A stretch of DNA of 64,000 bases. It comes from Sinohyriopsis cumingii (lineage: Eukaryota > Mollusca > Bivalvia > Unionida > Unionidae). The position numbers and the translations under genes were made by a program. This document shows positions 10,961 to 22,373 of the stretch, in pieces. Below the pieces are notes generated by a model. The model did no database searches. It worked only from the letters and a program-made list of their open reading frames with translations, and was not told the DNA's origin. The DNA is taken from assembly GCA_028554795.2 (NCBI GenBank), contig CM068825.1, positions 94,980,951 through 95,044,950 on the forward strand. Reading direction: 5' to 3'. How positions within the stretch are numbered: position 1 is the first letter of the stretch; each line of letters begins with the position of its first letter.

Positions 10961-13900
10961 ATATTTGTATAAACTGAACGGCTAATTGCATTTATTTTAG
11001 AGCTTGGTAATTTTATTTCTAAGACACGTGTATTGTTCATATGTCATGTTCAATTTCCAGTTTCTTTATGTAACTAGTTAAATGGTTATTTTATACATAA
11101 TGTGGCTTGTGTTGCTCTATTCTATATTTCCGCTCAGATCCCTGTTATTTCATTCATTAATTTCATAGTTTTTATATTAATTTTTCTATCCGGTCATCTC
11201 CTAAATAACCATAACCACACCAAAGCCACATAACTAGGGGGAGGAGGCCAGACCCACCATATATCATTCCAAATGATTGCTTCATTTTCCTCTTCATTTT
11301 ATCTTGTTCAAAATTCTTGACCTACCTTTGGAAACACGCCAACCTTTGTAATTTAGAGTTGATTCTCTACAAATTTAAACTTGTCTCTTTCATGTAGGCA
11401 TATTATTCCCGGAAACTATCATCGTATGTAGCAGGGGAGAGAGCAATGTGACTGCTGAATTTTGCGACAGCTTAACGGTGGGCACATATAAAAAAAATGC
11501 AAACTGCTATATGAACCCTCATCGATATTTGCTTCACCCAAATGCACGAGAAGAAATGCAGGGTGCATATATTGTGCAATTCAATATGCAAAAAGGTATA
11601 TGATAGAAACATGACCTAAAATCTACCAGTCGTAAATACTCCCACAATGACCATCGTTTCTTGCCAATGAATGTGACAACGCGGCTGCTTTTCCATGTGA
11701 AGAGTCGATTTGCATGTGATTTGTGGGATGTTTTTCTATCCGCTGAAGAAGAAATCATTATCTTTTTCCATATATTGAATGATATATTTTTCAACTTAGC
11801 ATATCAGTCTTCTATTTGCACATCTTCCACCCTCCCACCGTCCACAAACAAAAAAAAAGACGTAAAGAAAAAAATAAGCAAAATGTATATTCAGTCTTTA
11901 CGCGTCAATATCGGATCAGGCGAAATCGTTCTCACTTGGACGATAAGATTAAAAATAAAAAAAAAAAACGAAAGTTAAAACGCATCGTGACATAGTGTAA
12001 ACGTTTGGCAGAATGATTATGTTTGAACAAAGCTTCTTCTTCTATCCTTAATAGAAAATCAGTGATAACCAGTACACAATACCAGACTGAAATACGCTTT
12101 TGATTAATGGTTTTGAGAAATTGTATAATTCGGTATACTGTGGTATTTAATTCCCACCAGATTATCACTAGTACTAATGTCACAGGATTCTTTTATTTGA
12201 AGCTTTTCAAGAAACCTGAATTTGAAAAACACATTCTAATTTCTTCTTCTAAATATCCATTCACGGCACTGTAAGTAAGCTAATTTCGACTGAATTCTCT
12301 TTTCCAGTATGTAATTTGCAAAACTGTGATCATAACAATGAACAATTTTTAATCGCTCCTCGTATTCTTTATGTAACTTAATTAAAATGCTGCTTATTTA
12401 TTTTGGGGTCGATAACACAAAGTTTTTCACTTTCATTCTGCATGGCACAGGTAAATGCATAAAACGGCCTTTGTTATGTTCTGCTTTCCATCCCTTTGCC
12501 AGGGTCTGTTTTCACAAATCTTTCGTTATCCATGTTTGTGTATGTGAATCAAGTAATGTAGTTGTTGCTATGAGACTGGAAACTAAACACATAGCAGCTG
12601 TGTGGTGTCGAAAACCAGGTTGCTTCACTCATATATCTATTTCTTCCTGGCCAAACCCTTAGTGATCCAATGGGCCAAGGCACTTTAATTTTACAGAGCG
12701 AACTGTATGCAATGTATAAAAGTGGCTGTACTTGCAGCACAGGACACTATATCAACGAGCGCTTTGTAATTCCAGTGAATAACTTAAATAAATGATTCCT
12801 CTCACATTATATCTGTACACAACTAAAAGCTCTGATTATAGATTCCCAAAGAGGATATGAAATAAGAATGAAGAATTGTTTCCTAAAACCTGTTCTTATA
12901 GAAACTGTCTCCTGACCTATGCTGCAAAAACATGTTGCCGGGAAACTAATGATTTCAAAATATAAAAAAAAATTCACTAATTCATAAATAAGTCGGTCCT
13001 TGAACTTAATTTTAATAAGTATCTCAATCAAGGACAAAGGTTAAGAAAACAATATAAATTAAACATAAATAACATTATATACTTTATGCAGGATGGGCAA
13101 TATGTATCATCCCTACTTTTGATTGATCTGATACATATACTCTAAACGTAATTCAGTATATTTAAGAACCACTCTTTGCGGAGGCAATTTCATTACTTCA
13201 AATGAACATAATTACATCGTTCACTGATGCATAAAAACAACGCAAAATTTCAACAAGGACGAGTTCTTACATCTATTTCAAACAGAACTCAAACATTATT
13301 AATGTTTAACGATTGACCTTTATCAATATTTTTGTGTGTTCGTAACGTATATGATTTTAATGTCATTGTGTGATATGGATGTTATGACTCCTACATTGCT
13401 GTACTGTTTAAAATATCCATATCCGCGCCTGAAACATAGTTCTACAAATTTATTTTGTCTCCAGTTCCGGACAACCTTCTTTTATCTTCAGCCTGAATAA
13501 TACCAGTTTGACAATATGCGACGTCACATACACGTTTTTACCCCGTATACCGTACTGGCCTATTTCTCCAATTTTTGTCAGTGCAATTCAGTAAAAAGGT
13601 CCAACCATTTAAGACGAGACTAATAGAGTAGTATCGTCATCTTCTAGACAATTGTAAGAGGAGATAGAGGATTTATAAACTGATGCACCGGAAATATAAG
13701 CGACGAAACCTGGCTGTAGGGATGCAAATTTATGTCGATCTATAACGAGCACATTACTTTTGGACAGAGAACAATTAATTAGATTTATGGGGACATGTGC
13801 TTGTTAAATATCTATATTGCAATGATTTCTAATGCATGTGTCGGGAAGTGATTCTTAATTAAGCCTTCGTTTACTTAATCATTAGACAACTAGAAAGGGA

Positions 13901-13969
13901 AGGATAACTTTGATTTTATATCGAAACTGTCTGGTTTTTCCAGAATCAGTTGTTTGGAAATCTAGAAGT
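10961..13969. other. intergenic, no feature recognised
   Basis: AT-rich. Open frames of 80-105 codons at 11,534-11,794 (minus), 11,661-11,978 (plus) and 12,387-12,662 (plus) lack known domains and carry differences between units that do not look coding. I would not call genes here. Confidence 0.45.
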
Positions 13970-15480
13970 CAGGCTGTCTACAATTTTGGTGCCTGGTTAA
14001 ACTAAATAAGGGCGTGGTTCCCACACGATATTTATTGGGTTTAAATTTCCCTCATCGAAAAGATCTAGTCAGTCTGCAATTTTCCTGCAACAGTGAATAT
14101 TTAAGGGACTACGAGATTGAATTTGGAAGAAATTCTCTCGCAAAACATTGGTCATAGGGACAGGATGTCTGAAAAGTCAACGGACACAATTCTGGCGGTA
14201 AAAGCGAACAAAGCTTAAAAGCACAAGGTATTTGCGTCAATCTCGTGTAATTAGTTGATACCAATATATTGATTTGCTTGAATTTAATTGTTTATATTTG
14301 TATGAGTTTATTTGTTTAAATCCGTAGATCAAATCTCTTGATAGGAATGTAGCTGTGTTGAGTTCATCTATCTGAATTCATACAATGATCTTCTTTATAT
14401 ATGTTTGACGAATTCGTTGAATTTGTCGTCTTGATTGTTGGGATTTAAGAATTTCATGCATTACTTTTATGGATAATCCGTTTGAATTCACCGTTCTTAG
14501 ATGATTTCATGTATGTTAAGACTCTAATGTGTGTATTCTCGGAAAATAATGTAGTTAAGACATGTAATGAAATTTAATTCATTCATTTGTGAAATTGAGA
14601 CGATAATGGAACTGTTATGTCTCGTTTGATGTTAATGTAAGTCATGAGGGAATAGCCATCAGGAAGTACATTAATATTAAGAAACTATGTTTGTTTATGG
14701 TCTGCCATGTTTAGCTTGACGAGATAGCCTTTGGTATCTGTTTGAATACCGATAGAACGATATCTGACATAACGAGAAGGGAGTAATGATCCGTTCAGAA
14801 AAGGACAACTGATAGAAGATTTAGGCTGCTTCTCTGTTTATTTTGAAAGAGGAAATAGCTCCACGGACGTATCCACTGGATTATCCAAGGACGTATCCAC
14901 GTACCTAATTAAGTATCTACGTACTTACATATCCACTTGCCCACACAAAATTTGAGGGCCAAAAAAAGGGAGGAGACAGTAGGGAGATCGGAGAAGAAGA
15001 AAGCGAAAGGACCGAGAAGAACACAGTGAAATTAGAGTGAACCGGAATAAGCAGGTTATGAAGTTGTACAAGGAAATGACTTCGATCGTTCATTCGATTA
15101 TATGATGAAATAATTTCATCATTTAAAACAGATCGGCTATTCATATAAATATATTTGTGTTTGAACTTCGGTGAAAGATTTATTTTAACAAGAAGTATAC
15201 CTTCCTAATGTAATGTATTGCAACAGTTGTTTATGTAAGTGATTAAATTTTTGTTTTTCCTTGTACAGGGGCTGTGTCATTATGTTCTATATATCTGCTC
15301 AGGTTTCTATTCGGTCTATAAGTTTCACACTTTATTTTAATATTTATTCGATCCAGGAAACAATACCGTGGGCGATCACTCTCTAGATAACGATAGCCAA
15401 ATAAATCGGACACCTTGTAAGTAGATACAAACTCAGAACAACGCAACCAGTAGCACCGCTACAAAGCGAGGGCTCTTCCA
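13970..15480 (+). repeat. probable 5' LTR or leader of plus-strand Ty3/gypsy element
   Basis: It lies directly upstream of the gag remnant and shows the same block order as 9.84-10.96 kb, as expected of related LTRs. It contains short tandem GGACGTATCCAC motifs near 14,868-14,900. The LTR boundaries, primer binding site and polypurine tract could not be fixed by eye; the end near 15,480 is a guess. Confidence 0.4.
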
Positions 15481-16013
15481 GGGATCAGAACATTTTATTC
15501 GAGTACAGAGTCTGAGCAAATGTAGAATAGAATATGTATCTAGACTGTGATAATTTCAATGGTACTTGTCAAGAAATAGCGATCCGAGTGAATCGAATCA
15601 TTGTCTGCTTATTTTGTTTTATATTCTGTGCATGCAATTTTCTTGCCATTTCTTTTATACTGTGATGAAAATATTGTATGAGAATGAGGCAAATTCCTTG
15701 CGGTTCGGGTCGTATTCTAAATTTGTGAAGAAAAGTGAAGAATTACCTTTGTATTCTTTTGAGAGAAGAGATATTCACATAAACCCGGAGTAGTAATCAC
15801 GCCTTGAGTGTGTAAGCGTTGCGCTGAATTTGGGGAGACATTCTAGCTGTGTACTGACCGTTTATCAATTGTTGGTGAAAGGATAGTTGGTGTAATTGAG
15901 TAGGCCATACTAGAAGTAGGATAAATACGTGTGGGTCTATTTTCGAGTAGGGCAGTAAAATTTAACTGTAGGTAAATGACTTAATTATTGTGTCACCGTA
16001 CAAGTAGACCAGG
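15481..16013. other. leader between LTR-like region and gag
   Basis: No coding signal. An open frame at 15,566-15,793 shows no recognisable domain. It probably belongs to the 5' untranslated leader of the gypsy element. Confidence 0.35.
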
Positions 16014-17031
16014 ATGGCGACAGACAGACAATTAGAGAATTTAAGTCGATTGGTAAGAACAGTTTATATTTCGAAGGTGCCCATTTAGCTGAATTTACTG
16101 AGCGGAGAGTTAGAGAACACAATGAGCAACTAGCGAACGAGAGCTCGAACTAGCCAGATAGCAGGCCGAAGAAAAATCTAGAGAAAGCGAGCATATGATA
16201 GCCATGGAGAGGCTGAGTATCGAAGTAGAGTCCAGAAGGGATGAAGAACTGAATAAACGTTCAGGACCCACAAGTAGACAATCTGAAGATAGACGACCAA
16301 TACAGATCACCATGTCCATGTTCAACGACAAGGACGAAATCATTGACAACTTCTTGACGCAGTTCGAAAAGTTGGCACTGGTTCACCAGCTACCCAATAA
16401 CCTGGGCTATCGATGTTTCGGCATTCTTACAGTGAGCCGCAAAATAGGTCTACCATAATATGACACCGAACGAAATAGACGAATACGTTTTCTCTGAAGA
16501 AAGCGCTACTACGGCACTATGAGCTGTCGGCGAAAACGTTTCTGAAACTCTTCAGAGAATCGTTGAAGAGAGCTACAGAAACGCACGCGGAATTCCATAG
16601 CCGCGTACGCGAATGGATGAAAATGTCTGGTACCGCGCTAATGAATGAAGGCATAGGCAAGGAAATTTTTAAAGAGCACGTCTTAAGTGCATGCAGGAAA
16701 GACTTAATAGTGTTCTTAGCAGAGCATGAATTCTCAGCCTTGGATGATATAAGCGTGATGGCCGAGGGCTATTAGAGCGCTCACTCGCATCAAACAACCT
16801 AGGTTGGCAGGGGCCGACCTGGCATCTGCGAGCAAAGAAAGACCATTGAGGTGGTGCCCTAATAACGGAATTGTCAGAATAATGGCAGGCGAGGGGCCGG
16901 AAATCTCAACCGAGAGCATTTCCGTGGGTCGGAGGAGATTCAGGGGGCAGCGAATGATACCACGGGGAGGAAAGGTGAGCTGGTGTGTTACGGCTGAAAC
17001 AGACCAGGCCATGTCGTCAAGGATTGTATGA
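16014..17031 (+). pseudogene. Ty3/gypsy gag remnant with zinc knuckle
   Basis: The start is likely ATG 16,014 (MATDRQLENLSRLVR), which stops after about 24 codons. The capsid-like frame resumes at 16,195-16,458 (DEIIDNFLTQFEKLA, a capsid N-terminal helix pattern) and 16,563-16,775 (ETHAEFHSRVREWMK). A zinc knuckle of the CX2CX4HX4C type is encoded at 16,986-17,027, but its second Cys codon is TGA (16,995-16,997). Unit 1 has an extra T in the run near 16,490 compared with unit 2. Gag would form the retrotransposon particle; this copy is dead. Confidence 0.75.
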
Positions 17032-17132
17032 ATTACCGTCCGACAACGATTAATTCGGTAACTCCGAAATATTTTAAGAAACAAAAAAGAGTGGAGTTGG
17101 CTAACACAGCGGTAGCTACGGTTAATGGTTAG

Positions 17133-17400
17133 ATGGCTACCGTGTTGTATGATACCGGCTGTAGTTATCCGGCCTTGGTAGATAGTAGATATGTCAAGCC
17201 TGGAGATTACACAGGCGAGACGGCTAAGTCCAGTTTGCTAACCGGAGGAAAGATTCGTTTCCGGTCGTTAACATTGATCTTGATTCGCTGTATGTAAAGG
17301 GACGAATTCAAGCAGCGTGTTTGACGGAACTGTCTCGTGACGTAATATTAAGGTGCAGGTATATGTTGCCACGGCTGAGACGAGGCCTATGAAAGCGAAC
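17133..17400 (+). pseudogene. Ty3/gypsy aspartic protease remnant
   Basis: The reading frame gives VLYDTGCSYPALVD; DTG is the catalytic motif of retroviral-type aspartic proteases, which cut Gag-Pol. A TAG stop lies just before the ATG at 17,133, where the flow of the frame suggests a sense codon. Unit 1 has lost one base near 17,223 compared with unit 2, so the unit 2 copy (40,294-40,554) has the longer frame. No RT or RNase H follows; the sequence passes directly to integrase. Confidence 0.65.
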
Positions 17401-17425
17401 GACAGGATCAAAGCCGCTAAGACTC

Positions 17426-18146
17426 ATGACTTTGCCCATAGACAGTTTGCTACCTGGTGAGTTGAGGAAACTTCAAGAGGAAGATTTGTCTCTCAACAAG
17501 GTACTCAGATACGTAAAAGATGGGTCCATACGGAAATTGTCAGAATCGTTTAAACAAGTTGTTGTGTCCATAGCGAAGCGAGCAGAAGTGCTTAACCTGG
17601 CACATGAGAGTCTACTTGGAAGCCACAATGGCGTGCCGAAGACCAGAGATAGGTTAGTGAGGATACTCTACTGGCCAGGTGTGTACGGGGGATGTTCTAA
17701 GGTTTTGTTTATCGCGTGACAAGTGTCAGTGGGTGGCACCTAAGACCTCTCATCGCTCAGTGCCACCCCACTGATTGACGAATCTTTCTCGAGGGTGGCA
17801 ATGTACCTAGTAATTCCGATAAAACCGGCGGCAGAAAACGGTAATCGTTATACACTAACGATAGTCGATTACGCCACCCGGTACCCGGAGATCGTGGCCT
17901 TGGAAAACATTGTCTCAGAAAAACATTGACTCAGTCACGGTGGCTGAGGCATTATTGGGATATTGGTCGAGAGATTGTGTCCCTGAGGAGATACTAACTA
18001 CCCAGGGGACGCAGTTTGTGAGCCAGGTGATGTACGAGGTAAACAGATTACTGTCCATTTGGCACAAGACAACTACCCTAAACAAATTCGGTTTCATATT
18101 TCAAAAGTGCTCTGATTGTCTCTGTCACTATAGAACATATTTGTGA
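17426..18146 (+). pseudogene. Ty3/gypsy integrase remnant
   Basis: HESLLGSHNGVPKTRDRL is the His pair of the H2C2 zinc domain. The Cys pair follows in another frame (FCLSRDKC) with one Cys changed to Arg. The catalytic core appears as VDYATRYPEIVALEN (first Asp) in one frame and DSVTVAEALLGYW with EEILTTQGTQF in another. In gypsy integrases the last motif normally has Asp before QG; here it is Thr, so the second catalytic residue is lost. The frame then runs into the opposite-strand element near 18,100. Confidence 0.7.
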
Positions 18147-18830
18147 TAAATTTCGTTAGGTAGTTGGCTGTACCCAGTAAGCTTTCAATTCCTTTCTTGT
18201 CCATCAGAGCGGGCATTTCTGTGATTGCTATTACTTTTTCTGAGTCAGGTTTAATACATTTGTCCATACGTATCACACTTCTGTTAGTCCAAATTGGCAT
18301 TTTTCCAAATTCAGTGTCAGATTTCTTTCCTGGCATCTCTTTAAAACATATATCAGATTTCCATCATGATCTTCCTTTGATGTTCCCCAAACAATTATGT
18401 CATCTATTTCAGTCTCCACCCCCGGCAGGTCTTCAAAACATTATGCCATACGTTTCTGGAACACTTTTTGAGTAGATTTAATGCCAAAAGGCATTCTCAG
18501 GCAGCAATATCTACCAAACGGAGTGTTAAATGTTGTCAATGACTTACTTTCCTCATCCAGGGGTATTTGCCAGTAACCATCATTGGCATCTAGTTTGGAG
18601 AAAACCTGAGCTCCAGCCATCCTAGTGGTTGTATCTATAATTGTAGGAAGTTGATAATGCTCTCGCTTGATTGATTGATTCAAGTTTCTCGGATCTAGAC
18701 AAAGTCGTAGTTTTTCAGACTTGTGTTTTTCAACAACTTCTAATGAACTGACACATTCTGTTGGTTCATGTACTTTACGTATTACATTTTTCCGTTCCAT
18801 CTCTTTCAAAGTTGATTTAAGTGGTTCTCA
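18094..18830 (-). pseudogene. Ty3/gypsy reverse transcriptase remnant
   Basis: The minus-strand frame 18,809-18,441 shows RT fingers and palm: LRLCLDPRNLNQSIKREHY, FSKLDANDGYWQI, TPFGRYCCLRMPFG. After a stop at 18,441 the same frame continues with EIDDIIVWGTS, where the DD pair of the active site is kept. A further frame (18,336-18,094) gives KKGIESLLGTANYLTKF, the thumb and connection region. RNase H and integrase are missing; the fragment ends against the plus-strand integrase. In unit 2 a G is lost near 41,731, which breaks this copy earlier. Confidence 0.85.
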
Positions 18831-19367
18831 TAAAGATGAAGGAGACTTCCACGGTGGATTGATGACAAGATTCACACTTTTGTCAATTACGACATGATAT
18901 ATCTGTTTTAGGCATCCCATATCTTCGAACACACTGGGAAATTCTTTCACAATATTATTTTCCTTATTCCAGTGAACATTACAAAATACTTGTATTACGT
19001 ACAAATCTTGAAACACTTTGAATGAAAGAATAGGCGGTTGGTTTGTCTCTGTGATATAAAAATCAAGTTCTTGATTCATGCAGTTTAGTATGCATTTGCC
19101 TAAAGCAATTAGTTTGTCACCCGAGTAGATTGTGAGACAGGTCTTGGTTGGTTTTACTTCAACGTTGTCAATGTTCATTGTTACAAAAATGTGATTTGGA
19201 ATGATGTTTACTTGCGAGCAAGTATCAATTTTAAACTTGACATCAGTACCACGAAGAGTCAGAGTGACATAACATTCTTTGTCAATGATTTCAGAGTTTG
19301 CCTTTGTCACTGTTCCTATAAAAGATGTTTCTTCCTCTTCACTTGAGTATTCTTGCATACCACGCAC
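18828..19367 (-). pseudogene. Ty3/gypsy protease and RT linker, 179-codon open frame
   Basis: An uninterrupted frame. Residues about 40-110 form a retroviral-type protease (KFKIDTCSQVNIIPNHIF), in which the usual catalytic DTG is DTC. The end (PSVFEDMGCLKQIYHVVID and INPPWKSPSSL) is the standard linker leading into gypsy RT, which follows downstream after a frame break. Unit 2 keeps the same frame (41,997-42,536) with a few substitutions. The Gly to Cys change at the active site argues that it is inactive despite the open frame. Confidence 0.8.
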
Positions 19368-19379
19368 CCGTTTTGTCTT

Positions 19380-19764
19380 GCAGCATTTCAGAAAATGATG
19401 CTGTTTTCGACACCTTTAGCAAGTTTTTCCATAGGCTGGACACCTACCTTTTGCATGTAATTTCCCACAGTTTCCACAGTTAAATAATCTGGAGTCTGAG
19501 TTCATATATAATATTTCCGCTTTCTTTGGTTGTGCCATTTTCTTTTTTTTTCTTCTTCATTTTCACACCATGAACATCTGATGTAGCTGCTTCATTTTGC
19601 AAACTTTGAATCTGCTTTTTGGATTCTTCGTATGCTCTGCAGATAGCCAGTGCTTTTTGTAATGTCAGTTGATCTTCTCGTAAACGTTTTTCTTTAACTT
19701 TTTCAGAATTAGTCATATTTTGTGCAGCGACAATACATGCATTTTTACCAATTATAAAGTTCAT
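19380..19764 (-). pseudogene. Ty3/gypsy gag C-terminus and zinc knuckle
   Basis: The frame 19,764-19,480 encodes a helical, charged gag tail (KALAICRAYEESKKQIQ, then a run of Lys). Downstream, 19,479-19,380 reads CGNCGKLHAKGRC, a CX2CX3-4HX4C-type knuckle, followed by a stop (TAA) and RCRKQHHFLKCC, a probable second Cys/His cluster. The order gag, knuckle, protease, RT is the canonical Ty3/gypsy order. The N-terminal half of gag is missing. Confidence 0.7.
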
Positions 19765-20005
19765 GCAAGATGCAACATTACCTTTAAATCTGTAGGGCCG
19801 TCTCTTTTTAATTTCGCCATAATTTGTATGAGTATCATATTGTATTAGAATTCACCACATAGTCTGTATAATTTGCATATATTATGTGCAGTTAAATATT
19901 TTTGATTTTACAACGTATCACGTTTGTGATTCTGATTGGTCCAAATAAACCCATTAAATTCTTATGCAGTATTATATTTATTGATTGGCCGCGATCATGA
20001 TCAAT
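19765..20005. other. intergenic, no feature seen
   Basis: Short AT-rich stretch between the minus-strand gag remnant and a compound microsatellite. Confidence 0.5.
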
Positions 20006-20027
20006 CACACACACACACATACATACA

Positions 20028-20122
<95 letters not shown>
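20006..20122. repeat. compound microsatellite CA / TACA / TA / GA
   Basis: Four adjoining simple repeats in the order CA, CATA, TA and GA. In unit 2 (43,178-43,291) the CATA block is gone and TA is greatly expanded. Open frames across it are artefacts. Confidence 0.95.
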
Positions 20123-20125
<3 letters not shown>

Positions 20126-21265
20126 GTGATATGTTTATTTATGTATATAGTTCTGAGGAAGGGACAATCGTTGACAGACAGAGAAAGAGAAATCAGGCAA
20201 ACGAATATCGATCGATTTATAGACAACCAATGTCTCTGTTTGCTTATTTATCTGTTCGAAGCAATGCGTCCATTATTTACCTTTGAAAATTCATGTCTAT
20301 ATCTCACGTGGATTATCGAGTATTAAATTCAACCTTGTAACTCGAATCGTGATCTGACAATCCGCCTTGACTGGATTTTGTACACTAAGAGAGTATGGTA
20401 GTTTTTATAGCTATTCACCAGTTTTTATAGCTACTTTCAGTTACACTGGGCCATAAGTATCCATTTATCCGGGCCTCTACTTACAGGTCATAAAATTAGC
20501 CTTTGATACCATTTTTGCATGGTTTCTAGCCCCTTAATAGTCATAAAATGAACCTTATGTACCACTGTAGCATGACCTATAACTAATTACAGATCATAGA
20601 ATGCCACCTAGGTACTAGTTTAGAATGGCCTGTAGCTGTTTGCTGTTGTAATACAATGAATCTTATGTACTATTTCAGCAAGTAAGTCCTTGCAAGTGAT
20701 GAAAATGAGTCTAATATACCAGTTCAGCATGACCTCTTCGATTTGCGGATGTTAATCATTACTCTTTATTTCAGCATTAAGTTATGTGAAAGTTATACAT
20801 TCGATATTTTGTGAATTTTATTAAGTAATGTTCACTATAACGTTTCACATGGAAAAATTGATTTAAGCACATCAGTTTTTGTATATTATAATGAAAACAA
20901 ACGCATGCATAACAAGAGCCGAAACATCAGTATAGAAGGTATGTTTGTCCGGTCTCCAATAGATAAAAAACTTCTATTCAGGTTGATCTTAAATATAAAA
21001 AATGAGATATAAAAGACACTTCAACTGGGTTCCCTTTTAATCATTTTATATGTATATGTTTAGACAATAATGATTGCTTTCTTTATATTTTCTTGAAAGC
21101 AGAATCGGCCCGATAAAGGATCGAGCAAAACTTTTAAAGGTTAGGTAAACTTAACTGGCGTGAACTTGAGAAGGTTATCCAATATGCTGGACAAAATGTG
21201 TATAACACCATGTCTAGCTTAATATTAATAGTATCCAATCTACATTTCAATGAACGCAGTCTAGA
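20123..21265. other. intergenic with a deletion scar relative to unit 2
   Basis: No gene seen. At 20,415-20,435 the motif TTTTTATAGCTA occurs twice within about 25 bp. At the same place unit 2 carries 374 bp (43,593-43,966) that are absent here. Confidence 0.55.
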
Positions 21266-21267
21266 AT

Positions 21268-21600
21268 AACAGTGAAGGTTGTCCATAACAACAGTGAAGG
21301 TTGTCAGAACAACAGTGAAGGTCGTCCAGAAAAACAGTGAAGGTTGTCCAGAACAACAGTGAAGGTTATCCAGAACAACAGTGAAGGTTGTCCAGAACAA
21401 CAGTGAAGGTTGTCCAGAACAACAGTGAAGGTTGTCCTGAATGAACAGTGAAGGCTGTCCATAATAACAGTGAAGGTTATCCAGTTTAAACAGTGAAGGT
21501 TGTCCAGAATAAACAAAATAACACTGAAGATTGATCAGAATAATAGTGAGGATTGTCCAGAACAACAGTGAAGGGTGAAGGTAGTGCAGAAAAACCAGAA
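21268..21600. repeat. 22-bp minisatellite (unit 1 allele)
   Basis: Tandem units of 22 bp containing ACAGTGAAGG and TTGTCCAGAA, with degenerate units toward the right end. Since 22 is not a multiple of 3, each three units translate as a 22-residue repeat in every frame, giving long but meaningless minus-strand frames (to 177 codons). Unit 2 has five more units. Confidence 0.95.
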
Positions 21601-21674
21601 TATCAGTGACGATTGTCCAGAATACGTACAATAAGAGTGATGATCGTCCAGAAATGGAGGCAATCAATTAGACT

Positions 21675-22370
21675 TACACAAATGAATGAATGGACTTCAC
21701 GTCTTATCAAAACTACTTTACTTGCCCAGCATTTCCAGATACAGTAAAATCAATTCCTAGCCTACACGATCCACATAATGTAAAACAGAGAAATGCGAAC
21801 ATTCTCAGCATAAAATTCATAGAATACATGACTCTTACTTCATACAAATGAGTAAATTCGAACACATTTATATCAAAAAAATATTGTATGAAATTCTTAG
21901 AATACAAATGAACGCATGCAATTAACTTCCGAACTCAAGGAAGACTGGTGTATGAATTTGAAACGAATAAATGCAATATATAATTACAAATTTATATCAA
22001 TGAACATATTGAATGCGATTGAGACCATACCTTGTGACTTCTTTAGACTCGTTGTTACTATGCAACCGAATCTCTTTGTTTCGTTTTGTTCCGTACCCTT
22101 CCACTTCCATGACACCCATCCCATGTACAATTTATACCAGAAAATTACTTTCTACTAATCTCAGAGTCAACGTTTTGGCTTACCACAGAAACTTAAACTA
22201 ACGAAACTTTCGGGGGTAGAATACTTAAAATATTGAGTTTCGTCTGCGTAGCACACCCCCTTATTAAGGATTAACTTTATCTAACAGCAAAACATTAACA
22301 CGCCAATCGAAGTTAGGATAATTCTCTCTATTTCTCCTTTATTAACAACTATTTCTGGAAAATCTCATTT
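21675..22370 (-). repeat. LTR-like sequence, right inverted arm
   Basis: Inverted counterpart of 9,770-10,407. It shares the TAAGGGGGTGTGC-type block and the TTTTGCCGTTAGATAAAG-type block in reverse complement. Unit 2 (45,324-46,043) has 23 bp here, near 45,556, that unit 1 lacks. Confidence 0.55.
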
Positions 22371-22373
22371 TAT

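Noticed and set aside
12387..12662. Host gene of 91 codons
   Set aside because: Open in both units, but without domain, splice sites or codon signal; overlapping antisense frame of similar quality.
16014..19764. Assignment of the gypsy remnants to a named bivalve family such as Steamer
   Set aside because: Domain order fits many Ty3/gypsy lineages; naming would need an alignment.
21268..21600. CRISPR-like array
   Set aside because: Units are contiguous tandem repeats with no variable spacers, in animal DNA.
21134..21667. 177-codon minus-strand repeat protein (and 157 codons in unit 2)
   Set aside because: Product of a 22-bp minisatellite read in all frames; no start context or conservation.
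9770..22370. A giant terminal-inverted-repeat DNA transposon
   Set aside because: The interior holds only gypsy remnants and no transposase, and the arms resemble the gypsy LTR region.
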